Part shown: positions 31,876 to 43,819 of the stretch, piece after piece | Layout: each line of letters starts with the position of its first letter | Position numbering within the stretch: position 1 is the stretch's first letter | Assembly: GCA_033239525.1 (NCBI GenBank) | Contig: BSYO01000005.1 | Coordinates: 25,774,519 to 25,838,518 of the forward strand | Direction: 5' to 3' | Origin: Nepenthes gracilis | Taxonomy: Eukaryota; Streptophyta; Magnoliopsida; Caryophyllales; Nepenthaceae | DNA: 64,000 nt | Notes under the pieces: model-generated | The model's database searches: none | Told to the model about the DNA's origin: nothing | What the model saw: the letters and a program-made list of their open reading frames with translations, nothing else | Made by a program: the position numbers and the translations under genes

Positions 31876-32640
31876 GGGACCCAAGTATGTACTTGTATTA
31901 TTGTGTGTATGCATTCGCCTGCTTGTATTAATTTGTCAAAATAAGTGCTTCCTTAGCATATTGCCTTCTCTTTTCTGTGTGCATATATATGTGTTTTCCT
32001 TACAGGTTTACCCGACCTAGACTGCCCCTAAGTCAAGAGGATCTTCACCCCCTTGTTACTAAACCCTGGTTATCCAGGTGGCCCATAAATAGTCGAATAT
32101 GAACATCGGTCATCCGAGTGGCCTATTAGCGGTCGTACTTAAACCCTGGTCATCTAAGTAGCCCATGAGCGGTCTAGTATGAACCTCAGTCATTCGAGCG
32201 GCCCATTAGTGGTAGAATTAAACCGTGATCATCCAGGCGACCAACACGTGGTCGAATCTAAACCTTGGACATCCAAGTGAGCTGTTAGCGGTCAAAATTT
32301 TAGAGTGCTAGCGCAGCACGTGAAACGACCTCCTTCACAAGGAGATAGCGTGATCAGTCAACGATGGTCGAAGGGAGAAACATTCTTCTCCAAGGCTGGC
32401 CGCCCAAGTCAACACTTGGGCAGTGTCACCAGGCTTTACTCACAAGCTACTGCCACTAGGCCGGTTAACATGTACACAGCAGCCTACAAAGTAACCTAAG
32501 GACACCACACCTACGGTAATGCTCCAAACTCAGTTGGCAGGCAGCCAGCCAACCTAGTTGGCCACCTAAATACAACTACAAATATGAATTAAAAGCAGTA
32601 AAAGGAAGTAGATACACAAAGTGGAAGAACGCCTGTTTTA
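31876..32640 (+). other. Element B spacer after pol
   Basis: Non-coding internal region between integrase and the antisense ORF, holding the 40-bp tandem repeats at 32069-32300. The short ORF at 32305-32499 has no recognisable domain. Confidence 0.7.
32069..32300 (+). repeat. 40-bp tandem repeats of element B, about six units
   Basis: Exact 40-bp spacing: units at 32069, 32109, 32149, 32189, 32229 and a partial at 32269. Each has GTCATCCGAGTGGCCYATTAG followed by a GGTCGAAT...AAACC pattern. Orthologous in place and sequence to the element A repeats. Confidence 0.88.
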
Positions 32641-32693
32641 TTACTTTCAAGTATATTTACACTGTACATTATACAATAAGGAAACATCAAAAA

Positions 32694-34490
32694 TCAAGGA
32701 GGCGGCGGCAGCCCCTGACCATCCCGTGGCTCCCTCACGAAACTCTCGCGGTTCTGGGCGAACCTGTTTAACAAGTTAAGTAGGTCCACCAAAAACTTAG
32801 GGTCAATAATCCGCGTGATACGCTGACATATATTGACCCCCTCCCACAATCGCGACAGCATCATTTGCTCGACCTCGTGAGGGTGTATCCGAATACTCAA
32901 CTGGTTCTCCAAGGCTGACGTATGCCCAGCGAGATGGTTGAGGCACCTATTGACCCGCTTATTCTCCTCTCTCAGGCGGGCGTTCTCCTCCTTTAGGCTT
33001 GCATTCTCGGCCTCTGTGACGGCCAGAATGATCTGTAATGCGGCAGCATCCAGCCAATGCTCCGCCCCTGACGTCGCCAACTTCGCGTCAAGCCAGGCGA
33101 CCTCTGCCTGGCGGAGATCACGCATTCCCTCTGATCGATCGCCCTTTCCACGGCAGCCAACACCTTCTCCTTCTACACCAAATAACAAAACAAATCATAA
33201 ACTTTAAAGGAGAAGTTAGGTAGAAAGCATCACAAAAAATTATACCTGTCGGATCCTCCGTCCGGGCCTATCCAGCCTGACATCCAAGTCTGGCTCCGTA
33301 GCTGGCGGGATAGAGGCAGAACCCTCGCGAGCAGGGCTAACGGCGGCCTCCTCTAGGATGTCATCCAAGAGCCCTTCATCGATATCATCTATGGCGGCAG
33401 TGGCGACGGGCTCCTCCTGAGCAGCAAGAGGCTCCAGATCAATCACCGACGGATCCCCCGGCTACTGCATAACCAGAGAGCCAACTGATGGCTCCTGTGA
33501 CCCCGCTGGCGACTCGTCAACGGATGCAGGCGGTATCTCCTTTGGCACAGACTGAGGAACCACCCGTGGTGCAGGTTGCACCAGTATAACGCCTCCGGCC
33601 GCAGTTTCTAGAATGTCCTCAAACGTCTTCTCAATCTTGCTGGCGCTGCCAAGACCGCTGCAAATCCCAACAGCGATGTAGTCTGGCTCCGAAGACGATG
33701 AGGAGGGCGTCTCCACAGTCATCCTCTTTGGCCTGGGGCCGATGAAGTCGTCGTCAATCTGCCGGGGCTGGATGATCAGACCCCTGGAGTTCTCCGACTG
33801 CATCATGATTGCCGGCGGTAGTGCCCTGATGTTCTGAACAAGGAAAGGTGGTCCCCAATTCACCTTCTTGGTCTCTACCCTAGAGACCAAGAAATCTCTC
33901 TTGAAGTCAGAGAGATGGGTTTTGACCAATTTGGTCAGTCACTTCAAGGACACCATCTCTGCCACTGACTGTGTCCCCGTATAAACTTTCGGCACCTGAT
34001 TCCAATCCTTTGCCAAGGGCCAAGTCTCAATCACACTTATGAAGAAGAATCTATTCTTTCAATTCTTTAGTGAGTCATATATGGCTGTGTTGACCTTCAA
34101 ACCACTACGCAGAACCAGGGAGATCCACTCTCCTTCCTGGTTTATCTTAAACAGCCCCTTCACAATCGACATCGTTAGCTGCTGAGAATGCTTACGGAGA
34201 AAGATACAGAAAGTGCAAATATACCGTACATCATTGGCGTGGAGTTGGACGACGGGAACACGCAGAGCCTGGAGGATCGACTGTAAGTTGTCTAGAAGAG
34301 GAAGACGGAGGCCGCTTCTCAGGTGGGCTTCATACACCGTCACGTGTCCTACCGGCGGAGAGAAGGCCCTGTCGTTCTTATCCGGAACCCTCCACACGAT
34401 GTCTTTGGGGATATTAAATTCAATGCACAGCTCTTTGATGTCGTTCTCTCGAAGAATAGAAGGAAAAACGGCAATGGAGGTCGAAGCCAT
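32694..34490 (-). pseudogene. Element B antisense ORF ('putative gypsy-type transposon' domain, intron, coiled coil)
   Basis: Encoded opposite to gag-pol, between integrase and 3' LTR. The ATG at 34490 starts MASTSIAVFPSIL. The N-terminal domain (to about 34060) includes IKELCIEFNIPKDIVWRVP, VYEAHLRSGLRLPLL and EGEWISLVLRSGLKVN, matching the plant 'putative gypsy type transposon' (Transposase_28-like) family. An acidic, Ser/Pro-rich middle follows (33929-33247). A 73-bp GT-AG intron lies at 33245-33173. The last exon holds a strong coiled coil (ENASLKEENARLREENKRV) and ends at 32694. Stops near 34059, 33940 and 33462, and a one-base slip after the intron, break it. Antisense ORFs are known in Tat-lineage elements; their role is unknown. 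Confidence 0.8.
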
Positions 34491-34799
34491 ATTTGTAGAG
34501 GGATTAGGGTTTTTTCTCTTTAGAATGAAAGCAGAAAGACGAAGAAGTAAAGCAGAAGGCATGAAAAACTCTAAGTAGAAGGGGAGAAACTTAAACGGTA
34601 AGGTGTGAAATGCTTTAAACCTCCTCGAGAAGACACGCCATCGTGCTACCGTGTGTCGCTTCCCAACGGGCTCCTTTTTGAAACAAATCTTCTGACATAT
34701 TAATGGCTGGGATCGCGATTTCATTAGCAGAAGACATGTGTCCGCTTTCAGCCTGACAAGCCAGCTAATGGCCATGCGTCACTCAGGGCTCATACAAAA

Positions 34800-34945
34800 C
34801 TCTCCGGATCTGACCAAAGACGGTAAATAGATCTGATCAACTTTCTTCTCATGATCTAACCAAAGACGGTCAACAGACTCGGTCAACTTTTCTTCCCGAA
34901 ATATGACCACGACGGTCAACAGATTCGGTCAATGCTTCACCCTTT
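34800..34945 (-). promoter_or_regulatory. Tandem repeats with W-box cores upstream of antisense ORF, element B
   Basis: Three imperfect repeats of about 47 bp around GACGGTCAACAGAYTCGGTCAA. At least four GGTCAA copies (TTGACC on the antisense-gene strand) lie 310-455 bp before its ATG. The same arrangement, with different unit length, occurs in element A. The regulatory role is inferred. Confidence 0.5.
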
Positions 34946-35035
34946 CGTGAAGTTTTTTGAAATTTTTAAGTAGCAAATGACAGTGAGGAGCATCCCATCA
35001 TGAACATGCCGGATGCTAGAATTCTGATTATCGGT

Positions 35036-35047
35036 ATAGGGGGCCGG
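35036..35047 (+). other. Polypurine-like tract of element B
   Basis: TATAGGGGGCCGG directly precedes the 3' LTR TGATGGG, the position of the plus-strand primer. Confidence 0.75.
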
Positions 35048-36099
35048 TGATGGGTATATTATAGTTAGGCTGGCCCAATAGTCAAAGTAGGCCCAAATGG
35101 CCTGTTGGATGGCCAACTCCAACGTTGGCCCAACAGGAGGTGAAGACCCAAATCCTGAAAGGCCCAAACGCACACCCGATGGTTAACGCCAGTATTGACT
35201 AACTAAAGCGTAGGCGGACGGCCAACTTACGCGCAGGACGGTCAACTCAAGCGTAGACCGTAATCACTGTAGCAGTAGGCTCAAAAATAAGAAGGCTTCT
35301 ACTGGCCTAGCCCACTTGGGCCCACGATCCAGCAGGAGGTTAGCAACGGCTCTTTCCCTGACGTGTGCCTTCTATAAACTCAGCCAACACCCAAAAACGA
35401 TATTGACAAAATCAGCGCCCTTCCCATAAGGAAGGTGCCAGATTTTTTTAATTTCCTACCAACTGGGGTTTTCCAACGGTAAAGTTTATGAAAGGAAAGT
35501 GAACAGTTTGGAAAATCGTTAACCGCCAAGAAAGGAAGCCATCTCAACAAGTTAGGCAACTTGCGCCTTCCTACAGAAGGAAGGCCGCCTAAAATGGCAC
35601 AGGGATCACGCCTTCCAACAAGGAAAAATCACCCTGCCACCATTCAAATAAGCCCTAAGGTTTTCATTCCTGGGCATGCTTTCTGCTACACTTCCAACCC
35701 CTCTCTGAGAGACTTAACGCTTTTTGATATCCAGGCACTTTCTGCTGACACTCAAAGATTCAAAGGCAAACAAACGTGCTCCTTACAACTGTTTACTGCC
35801 TTCCCACCGTCCCAGGTTCAAGAGACGGCCAATCCTCTCTTTCATCTGGACATCTAAACGTTCCCTTCCCAGACATTCTCTCTGGCCCTCTCAATTTTAG
35901 TTCTCAGTTCCTTCCCAGAATTTGAAGGCTTTCTTACTGATTTGAGTGTCGGAGTGTTTTGGGTGGGACAATTTTTCGCCGATACACTGACCTCCTGTTT
36001 GTTTAGTAGTGTGCAGGATCCCAACTCGGTGAACGAAGTCAGAACCAGTCAAGTAGACCAGCTCGAATCTGTTCGAAATTCGGATCTAAGGACATATTA
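35048..36099 (+). repeat. Element B 3' LTR, 1052 bp
   Basis: Starts TGATGGGTATAT and ends GGACATATTA; TATAAA is kept at 35373-35378. It is followed by the AAATT target repeat. It includes about 55 bp missing from the 5' LTR. Confidence 0.92.
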
Positions 36100-37349
36100 A
36101 AATTATATCACATTATTTAGAAAAATTCAAAGTGATTAAAATTTGCATCTCAAAAATTTTGACATATTGTAGAATTATATACAAATAAAAATAATAAAAG
36201 CTCAATCGAAGATGGAACGTTTGACCCATCCAATGCACAAAGAGAGAGAAATATCTCAACGCCACAAAAAATGCCGATAACATTGAATCCCCAAAAGGCT
36301 ATCGATAACGGAGCTCAATGATTGGCTCCTCGTTCATGTTTAATCGCTCTGCCTCAGTAATTCGACAATAATTTTATGATTGTGTAGCTGATAAAATGCT
36401 ATTGCTCAAAATAAAATATTATCAATGTCTTTAATTCAAAAAAATAATGTCAGTGTATTTTTTGCTATTTCAAAAGATATATGTATGATTTAATAAGATT
36501 TTTATGTTATTTTATAAAAGATACACGCAGTTATTTATGAAATATAAAAAAAATTGATTGTAGTTTTCTAATCATTTGATATAAAAAAAAAGAAAAGAAA
36601 ATGATTTATATTTTTGTAGAGTAAATAAAAAAATTGCATGCGGGAACAAGGGTCCTGTCGGCTGACGCGTTGTTCTTCTCGAAGCAGATATTTTACCCCC
36701 AAATAATTTTCTTTTACATTTCAAATGTATAAATTAATTTTTTTTATTTAAAATGAGATAAAATCTTTCTTTAAAAAGTAGGATCCCGTTCCGTTGTAAA
36801 TGGTTCAACAACAGGCTGTGTCTATGTGAGAGATATATCATTTCAATAATTGAGATTATGTAATATAAAAATTAAGAAAAAAATATTATTTTAATACTTA
36901 TCTAAATAATATTTTTTATTTTGTAATTTTAATGACTAAATTAATAAAGTGTGCAAAAGATGAGCAACGGTGCTAGACAACGGCCACCAGTAGGGTTGGT
37001 GGCAGACCGAATAGCGATAGAAGTCGGTGGCCGACGATGGTATCATGCAGGGAAGTTCCTTTTCACTGATTAGTTTTACTCTCAAGCTTTCATTGATTAT
37101 AAAAGTAGTCATTGACTTGTTTTTCTATGCCAAATACAAAATATATAAAAAAAAATCAAATTTCTCAAATTTCTCCAAACACCGAAAAAAAAAAGAAAAA
37201 CAATAAATTAGTTGCCGTGCTTAATAATTCAGACCAAGTGGACATTATAATCAGTACTAATCATCAGCTCCAAAAAAATATTAACGCTATGTTTGGATAA
37301 AAAAATATTAAAAAGATAAAAAAAAATTAAAGAAAAATACTTTTTAACT
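36100..37349. other. AT-rich spacer, no gene seen
   Basis: Between element B and the inverted-duplication arm. A GC-richer patch at 36955-37050 (a CGGTGGCCGACGATGG-like run) is unclassified. No coding region is supported. Confidence 0.55.
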
Positions 37350-37975
37350 ATGAAATCATTTTTTTTATTTTTTTGTTTTTAATTTGTTAAAATATTATAA
37401 TATCCATAATACAAAATATTTTTAAAAAATTTTTAATAATTTATATCTGAGTTTTTGGATTTTCAATTCAGTGTCCCCGTGTTGAAGGGACTTCTACGCG
37501 CGTCAATGTAAGAGCTTTTGAACGGCATATTGATTTTTCATTTAAAAATAATTGTAATTATAATATTTTAATACACTTTTGAGTATTTTATAAAAGAAAA
37601 CTGAATTTTGTCCTCCAATTGTATAATCCTTATATAAATTTTTTTTCAAAAAAAATAAACTTATATTTGTAAGAGATAAATAAAAAAATATAATTTTAAT
37701 TTTACTTTAAGGCACAAATTTTATATTAAAATAAAAATTTAAATTTAAGGTTAAAAATACTTTTAATTTTAATTTTTTGTAAATATAGTCTAACTTTATT
37801 TAAATTAGATAAATATAATTTAACTAAAATAATTATACAAGAATTATATTATTGTATTTGATAAATTACCCTCCTAAAAATGCATGAATTCCAAAACAGC
37901 ATGAACTCCCTCTAACTCAGCTGTGGCACAAACATTGAGGATTAATCGATTTAAAATTTTGTAAATTATAGATAC

Positions 37976-39363
37976 TAATGGGTCTAATAATGCCATAGGC
38001 CGACCCGATTCCAAGCTCAACCATCAATGTAACAAGGGGCCTAGCAAGTGATGGGAGAAGCCTCAGGAAGAAGGTCGATCCGGTCCAACTCAGACGCCAC
38101 TACAACAACTAAGATAAGGTATAAGAAGCAATGGGTCAAGGGCATAAGCGTCAATGACCTAACTGACAATGCAGTCAGATAAACTAATCCGGAAAGATCT
38201 CAGCCAAATGACGAGCAGAGTGATCAGAACATGCACATATAGTAGTCAGATCATATATATGTAGAATGCCACTTGAAACTGTCTGGCGATTGGGACGGGA
38301 GGACCACTCACAGCCTCATCACCATAGTAAGGTAATAGTTAACAAAGGCGGCTCTCATCAATATCCTAACCGCCAACGAACCCAAAAAGCGACACTTGTC
38401 ATAGACTTTAGTGCCAAATTCTTCTCCACAAAACACTACAAATACTCCTCAGCACTACAAGGCGAGGGGGATCCTTCTTCGATAGCATTCGAGAGTGTCG
38501 CTCAAACCCTCAAAACCCTCTTCTAACCCCGACTTCTTGGAGTGTTAAGGGAGAACCAAACGCTGACCCTTTGAGACAGCTCTTTCTCTCACCATCCCTA
38601 GTGAACTACTCTACGAATGCATCTCTAGTAAGCCATTTATCAAGCGCATTCCTAATGAGCCACTTAGTAAGTGCATTTCTAGTGAGCCATTCACCATAGT
38701 AAGGCAACTGTTGACAAATGCGGCTCCCCTTAATACCCCAACGGCCAACAAACCCAGAAAGTGACACTTGTCGTAGACCTTGGGCCAGATTTTTTTCCAC
38801 AAAACACTACAAATACTCCTCACCACTACAATGCGAGGGGGATCCTTCTTCTGTAGCATTCGAGAGTGTCGCTTAAACCCTCAAAACCCTCTTCTAACCC
38901 TGACTTCCTGAAGTGTTAAGGGAGAACCAAACTCTCACCCTTTGAGATAGGATTTTTCCTCACCATCTCTAGTGAGCTACTTCAGGAGTGCACCCCTAAT
39001 AAGGCATTTATCGAGTGTATTCCTAATGAGCCACTTAGTAAGTGTATTTCTAGTGAGCCACTAACTGCGTGCAACTGAATAGGAGTCTAATTCTTCTCTT
39101 ACATCCCCACATACATGCAACTCTGCATCCTCTCATATTTTCCTTACATATTTCTATTTTCTTGAAAATATTTTTGACTTAAGGATTGGAGGATAAATCA
39201 GACAGTGAGTTTCACCAATCCTATGACTTCTTATTTGTAATTTGTGGTGCGCAAGTTCCAGGTTAATAGAAATGGAGACTGGATCCGCTCCAATTCGACC
39301 AGTAACAAAAAATCAAATAGTTCTCTAATTCAAACCATAATCCGAACACCAAGGACACTTAAA
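37976..39363 (+). mobile_element. Solo LTR 1, related to elements A/B, with an internal 372-bp tandem duplication
   Basis: The start TAATGGGTCTAATAATGCC resembles the TGATGGGTATATTATAG start of element B. The end region (GTGGTGCGCAAGTTCC ... CCAAGGACACTTAAA) matches the end of that LTR. GATAC before it and TATAC after it are a likely decayed target repeat. The other duplication arm has a single unoccupied site here. No internal element sequence is present, so it is a solo LTR. Confidence 0.75.
38321..39064 (+). repeat. 372-bp tandem duplication inside solo LTR 1
   Basis: Unit 1, 38321-38692, and unit 2, 38693-39064, both begin ACCATAGTAAGG. Both contain CACAAAACACTACAAATACT and GCGAGGGGGATCCTTCTTC at equal offsets, with scattered substitutions. 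The unit includes the likely TATA/start-site region (ACTACAAATACTCC), so the promoter-like part of the LTR is doubled. Confidence 0.88.
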
Positions 39364-41270
39364 TATACCATATCTGAATACTATGCATAATTATAATTAA
39401 AACTTATGTTTCTTTAACTTTTAGGTTAGGTATGACTAAGTATAAAAATGATAGATTTTGTCCTATCCAATTACAATCTTTTGCAAATATTTTGTTTTTA
39501 TTTTAAATAAATATTAAATGTACATGAAAATTATCTTAATAAATAATATTCTTATATAATTAATAATTTTACAATTTAAAAATTACTTATTTAAAATAAT
39601 TTTAACTGATACTATTATCAAATCATTATATTTATATATATTGTTTTACCTTATTATGTTTGCCAAAAAAATATTTAAAAATAAAAAAATTTATAAATCG
39701 ACTTAAATTGATCCAATTTTAATCTTAAACAAGGCTATTGTAGTTTTAGATAGGACAATCGCGCCAAATTAGGTTGAATCAAATTAATAATTATAATTCA
39801 TCGTGAAAATTATATTTGAATCGGATCTGGATTTGATTGAATTTGAATTTATTTAGTTGCGAGAGAACTCGTACTCCGATGATGGGCCGATAGCAACTAT
39901 ATCCTACTATTGTCACTCTACCACACTATGCATAGGAAACAATCCATTTTTACCGAAAGAAGTAACGCCAAGATTTCAACCAAGGAAGCATCAAAATCTC
40001 TCTTGTAGTAAAATTCTTGCTAATCACTAATATATGAGATATGATGCTTGAATTTTCTGGTACTATGTGCTTGGATTAGGTCCGTATATGTAATACGTTG
40101 AATTGAAGAATTGCTTGTTTGATGAATTGCATATTTAGGTTTCTAATTCAAGGTTTTATACATGTCTAATTATTGATTTATTGATTTGTTTGTCAATTAG
40201 TTTTCATGTTTATAATTTTACGTATTAGGGTTACTAGTAGACTTTTACCACAATTGGATAGATATGTATAGTTGCTGCAAATTGTATTAGTGTTCTTTCG
40301 CTGTAAGTTGTTATACTAATTTATAAGTTATTTGGATTCCAATTGCAAAAGTGTTTATCTAAAATTTTATTATGCTTAACACGATTAGTAATGTGTAATG
40401 AAGAAATTTATATAATAGTTATAGAAAATAACCTAATATAGTTTAAGAAAGAGAATTAGCATTGCAAAAAAGTTATATTCAGATGATCCTTTTTTATTTG
40501 AACCCTGTGAATATAATAATGTTGCACTTTCTTCCCCATCTTATGTGACCCTATCCACTTTAAATCGTATTTACTCATCCATGTTTCAGTTGCTTTACTA
40601 TTTGGCTAGTGCTGTAAATTACCACTGGCTGACTTAAGGACAAGTGATTATTATGATGGGTTATTAATCTTGTAGCTTTAGAAGTTGTCTTTGCTAGTTA
40701 TAATTTTTCTCTCTATCAATTTCAAGGGATAAGCCAAAATAACTTCTCATAACCACATTCTCTACGAAATAAATAAACTCCCATAAATTGATATCTTTTC
40801 AAATAATTGCAACAAAACAACTTATAAGTTGTCCTACAAATGTTAACGGAACCCATCCTTAATCCAGCAAAAGTTTGATGTCAAACAACTTTTAACACAG
40901 AAATCCAGTAGTCGACAATGCTCAACTGAATGCCTTATCTGTGATCTTTGTAACTCCCATATTCCAATGCAAGCTGATATGTATTGACAATTGACCACAA
41001 AATTAGCATCTTCAGGTTGCAGCATGCATCTCAATCGTCATTGTACATAGTCGTCCCTGTGAGTTGTCGGCAAATGTCCATATATTCGTAGTGATGAAGT
41101 GGGGAGTGAGGTGTGCTGCTAGTAGGAAAGCAATGAAGTCAACCGAGTGCCATGGAATTGCTACTGTTGTGGAATATCACGGTCCATCTTTTTGAGGATT
41201 GAACATAATGTATGAAAATTGTAAAGCTAGCACCTTAAGTATTGTGTGATATTACACTGATTGCAGATAT

Positions 41271-42975
41271 AGAGTTACAGAGGATTCAAGCATGTTATTT
41301 GCTCCATTCCTGTGTATGTGCCAGCATCTTGATCCATCTTATGTCCTACATTTTCATCTACTGCCCCACGCCTGGTTAAATAACAGGGTGGTGCAGACAA
41401 AGGTGGAGTAATGGAGTCACCATCAAGGGATGCTACAAGTGATGCCATTCTAGGTCTTTTAGCTTTGTGTTCTTGGATGCAGAGTTGGCCTATATGAATG
41501 CACTTTGTCACTTTTTCACTCGCAAATTTGTTACCCTCATTCCAAAGCATCCGTGCCTGTGATCATGGCTTTGGAATTTTACAATAATCTTCATCAATAA
41601 TACATGTGAAAAAATTATCTAAATTTGAAGTATTTACACGATATAATACTGTTTCTTCATATTGTGATCGATTGAATAGTTTACTTCATTAATCATCAAC
41701 TATCTCCAGGATTATGATTTCAAAACTTTAGATATCAGGCTAGATAAAAAAGCAGCCTATCATTGCTTATTCTAGAGTCATATATTTACTGCATTGCAAT
41801 TGCATTTGTTAGATAGAGATATAATATATTTTGTAAAAATTGATACCATTGTCACCATACAATACCTTCTCCCAAACACTTGCAAACACACCCTCCCCCA
41901 ATTGAGAGAAAAAAAATACATACATGTAAATATGTGTACTAAAACATTATGTATATCTTAATTTACAATAAAATGTACACATCAGTATCAACAAATATAA
42001 TACCAATAATTATTTAAAATAAAGTAGATCTTAATTTTTGTACAATATTTAAATATGTGCATATATTAGGTGTTATCGCGTTAAATTATAGTTCTTCCTA
42101 TATTCCAACGATTTTGCTTGTTTCCCCATGAGTTTGATCTACTCCAAAAGGATTTACGGGGCCAAAAATCTAAAAATTTTGGATTCGTTTCTTCGTCTAA
42201 CAATATATAGCTAGACTTAAGATCTTGACGTATATTCTTGAATCAAGAATCTTCATAAAGGTACAGAAGCCCTTTTGCAATGCCAGCTATGATGTTAATT
42301 CTTATTCCTGATTACAAAGATACACGCTTTGTTAGACCTACAACAATAGATTTATTATATTCTAATTCAAATGAAAAATATTTTTATAGCCCATAATTGC
42401 AGTAATGTAAATTTGGGCAATGAAAGTACCTAATAGAAGTCTGTTAAGGCTTGAAATAGGCATAAGCTCATAAACAAGTATCTTTTATTTAGCTTTTATG
42501 CAGAACTCCAAGAGTTCAACTAAATTTTTGTGTTGGAACTTTGCAACCAAAAGAACTTCAGTCTTGAACTTTGAGATGCCTTGTCCAGAATTACTTGAAA
42601 GCCTCTTTACAGCTACATCCTGTCCCCTTTCTAGCCTAGTTTGAAAGAGCGCATCACAACTGTAGTTGATCAATTTATTCCTCCCCAAGATACTCTTCGT
42701 CCCTGCTTCACATGTTGTTTGGTTCCCTCCCTCATCTTCTTATATAATTTGAAACAAACTCAAACATATCCTTGTAGTTGTATCGGTTTCCTTATTTTTC
42801 AACGTTAAACTAATCACCATTTGTGTACTCTTATACTGTAAACATGCGTATTACAACTATTACCTTGTAAACCTCTCCAAATCCACCTTCTCCAAGTTTA
42901 TTATTCGTGGAGAAGTTATGTGCTGCTATCCTTACTGTGTTGAAATCAAACTGTGAGGCTTTCATACTTTTTAAT
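41271..42975 (-). pseudogene. CRK pseudogene (kinase exons 3-5 and 7 only)
   Basis: Remains of a second CRK. Exon 3 (about 42975-42864) has [17 protein letters not shown] with a good donor. Exon 4 (about 42650-42430) has VAVKRLSSNSGQG and then an in-frame TAA before KILVYEL. Exon 5 (about 42310-42103) is badly decayed: the HRD region reads RQD and DFG reads DFW. No exon 6 is found. Exon 7 (about 41563-41275) has CIHIGQLCIQEHKAKRPRMAS. No ectodomain or membrane exon is present upstream. It is clearly non-functional and distinct from the intact CRK at 4434-10522. Confidence 0.88.
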
Positions 42976-42999
42976 CTCTTCTATATGCACTACAACAGA

Positions 43000-43819
43000 T
43001 GGAATAAAAAGATTTTCCTGTTAATTTTTGTTAAAATAATGAATAGTATAAATTCAGCGGTGCTTCTAAAGACAATTTTGTGGCCCATCTTTTCCTTATT
43101 CTTTTGGTTGTTATCTTTCAAAGGTGTAACCATAATATGATATGCATTGACCCTATGGTCCCTTGAAGCACAATGAGAGTTTACTTGTTGGTTTCAATTT
43201 GCTGGACTGTGGACTTTTGTTGTTTTATATAGTGCTTTCTGACTAATAAGTTCTATATTATGTTAATTTGAACTTGCTTGATCTATTTAATTACAACCTC
43301 ATAATACAATTACATTCTTTTCTCAAAATGTTGTTATGTGTTGCCGTAGGAATGAAAATTGGTGGAAATAAAATAAGCACTATTTGGGACTAATGTAAGA
43401 CAAAAAATTGCATTAATTGATTTGCGCTAGAATAAATATTTATTCCCGGAGTAAGATTTTAATAAGATGGAATAATTATTCTAATTGTTTCGTGCTGGTG
43501 GCCAATAGTAGCCAAATACTACTAACAGTGGCCGGTGGTGGCTAGTTTCGAATATTTATCCCTTAATGCCTATTAATAAAACTACAACATTGATTCAAAT
43601 GCAAATTATGTCTACTTTTCTAGAAATGAGAATATCATGGTGATGCTTCCTTAGATTTGAGTTGTTGTATAGGTTAAGGGGCTGCTTGATAATAGAAAGA
43701 TGCTTAAGTCAGAATATCATGGCCCCTAGGTATATTATTCGACACTTAAGTCAAAAAGTTTTTCCGGATAATAGAAAGATGCGAGAATATTAAAGATGTG
43801 TGGATGCATGCGATTGAAA
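43000..43819. other. Spacer upstream of the CRK pseudogene
   Basis: AT-rich with chance ORFs. A CACTACAACAGATGG sequence at 42988 resembles a CACTA transposon terminus, but no partner end was found. ATAATAGAAAGATGC occurs twice (about 43691 and 43777). Confidence 0.45.

Larger units (their letters stand above)
25328..36099 (+). mobile_element. Element B: Tat-lineage Ty3/gypsy LTR retrotransposon with AAATT target duplication
   Basis: 10.8-kb element with the same order as element A and better-preserved proteins. AAATT occurs directly before the 5' LTR (25323-25327) and directly after the 3' LTR (36100-36104), a perfect 5-bp target duplication, so both ends are original. The RT keeps YVDD. 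In-frame stops and at least two frameshifts still make it non-autonomous. Dual RNase H domains and the antisense ORF place it in the Tat lineage with element A. Confidence 0.95.
37350..40675 (+). repeat. Inverted duplication, left arm (interrupted by a solo LTR)
   Basis: 37350-37975 plus 39364-40675, about 1.9 kb in total, match the reverse complement of 57453-60500. Landmarks: GTCCCCGTGTTGAAGGGACTTC (37480s) pairs with 60370-60390, and GTGACCCTATCCACTTTAAA (about 40546) pairs with about 57570. The solo LTR at 37976-39363 is absent from the other arm. No open gene is evident within the arm. Confidence 0.85.

Noticed and set aside
32069..32300. CRISPR-like regular repeat spacing
   Set aside because: Units are head-to-tail without unique spacers, in a plant retrotransposon; it is a minisatellite. 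The same holds for 43820-44016 and 24278-24480.
42988..43010. CACTACAACAGATGG as a CACTA transposon left end
   Set aside because: The terminus-like start is suggestive, but no matching right end, subterminal repeats or target duplication were found, and it differs from the end at 56685.
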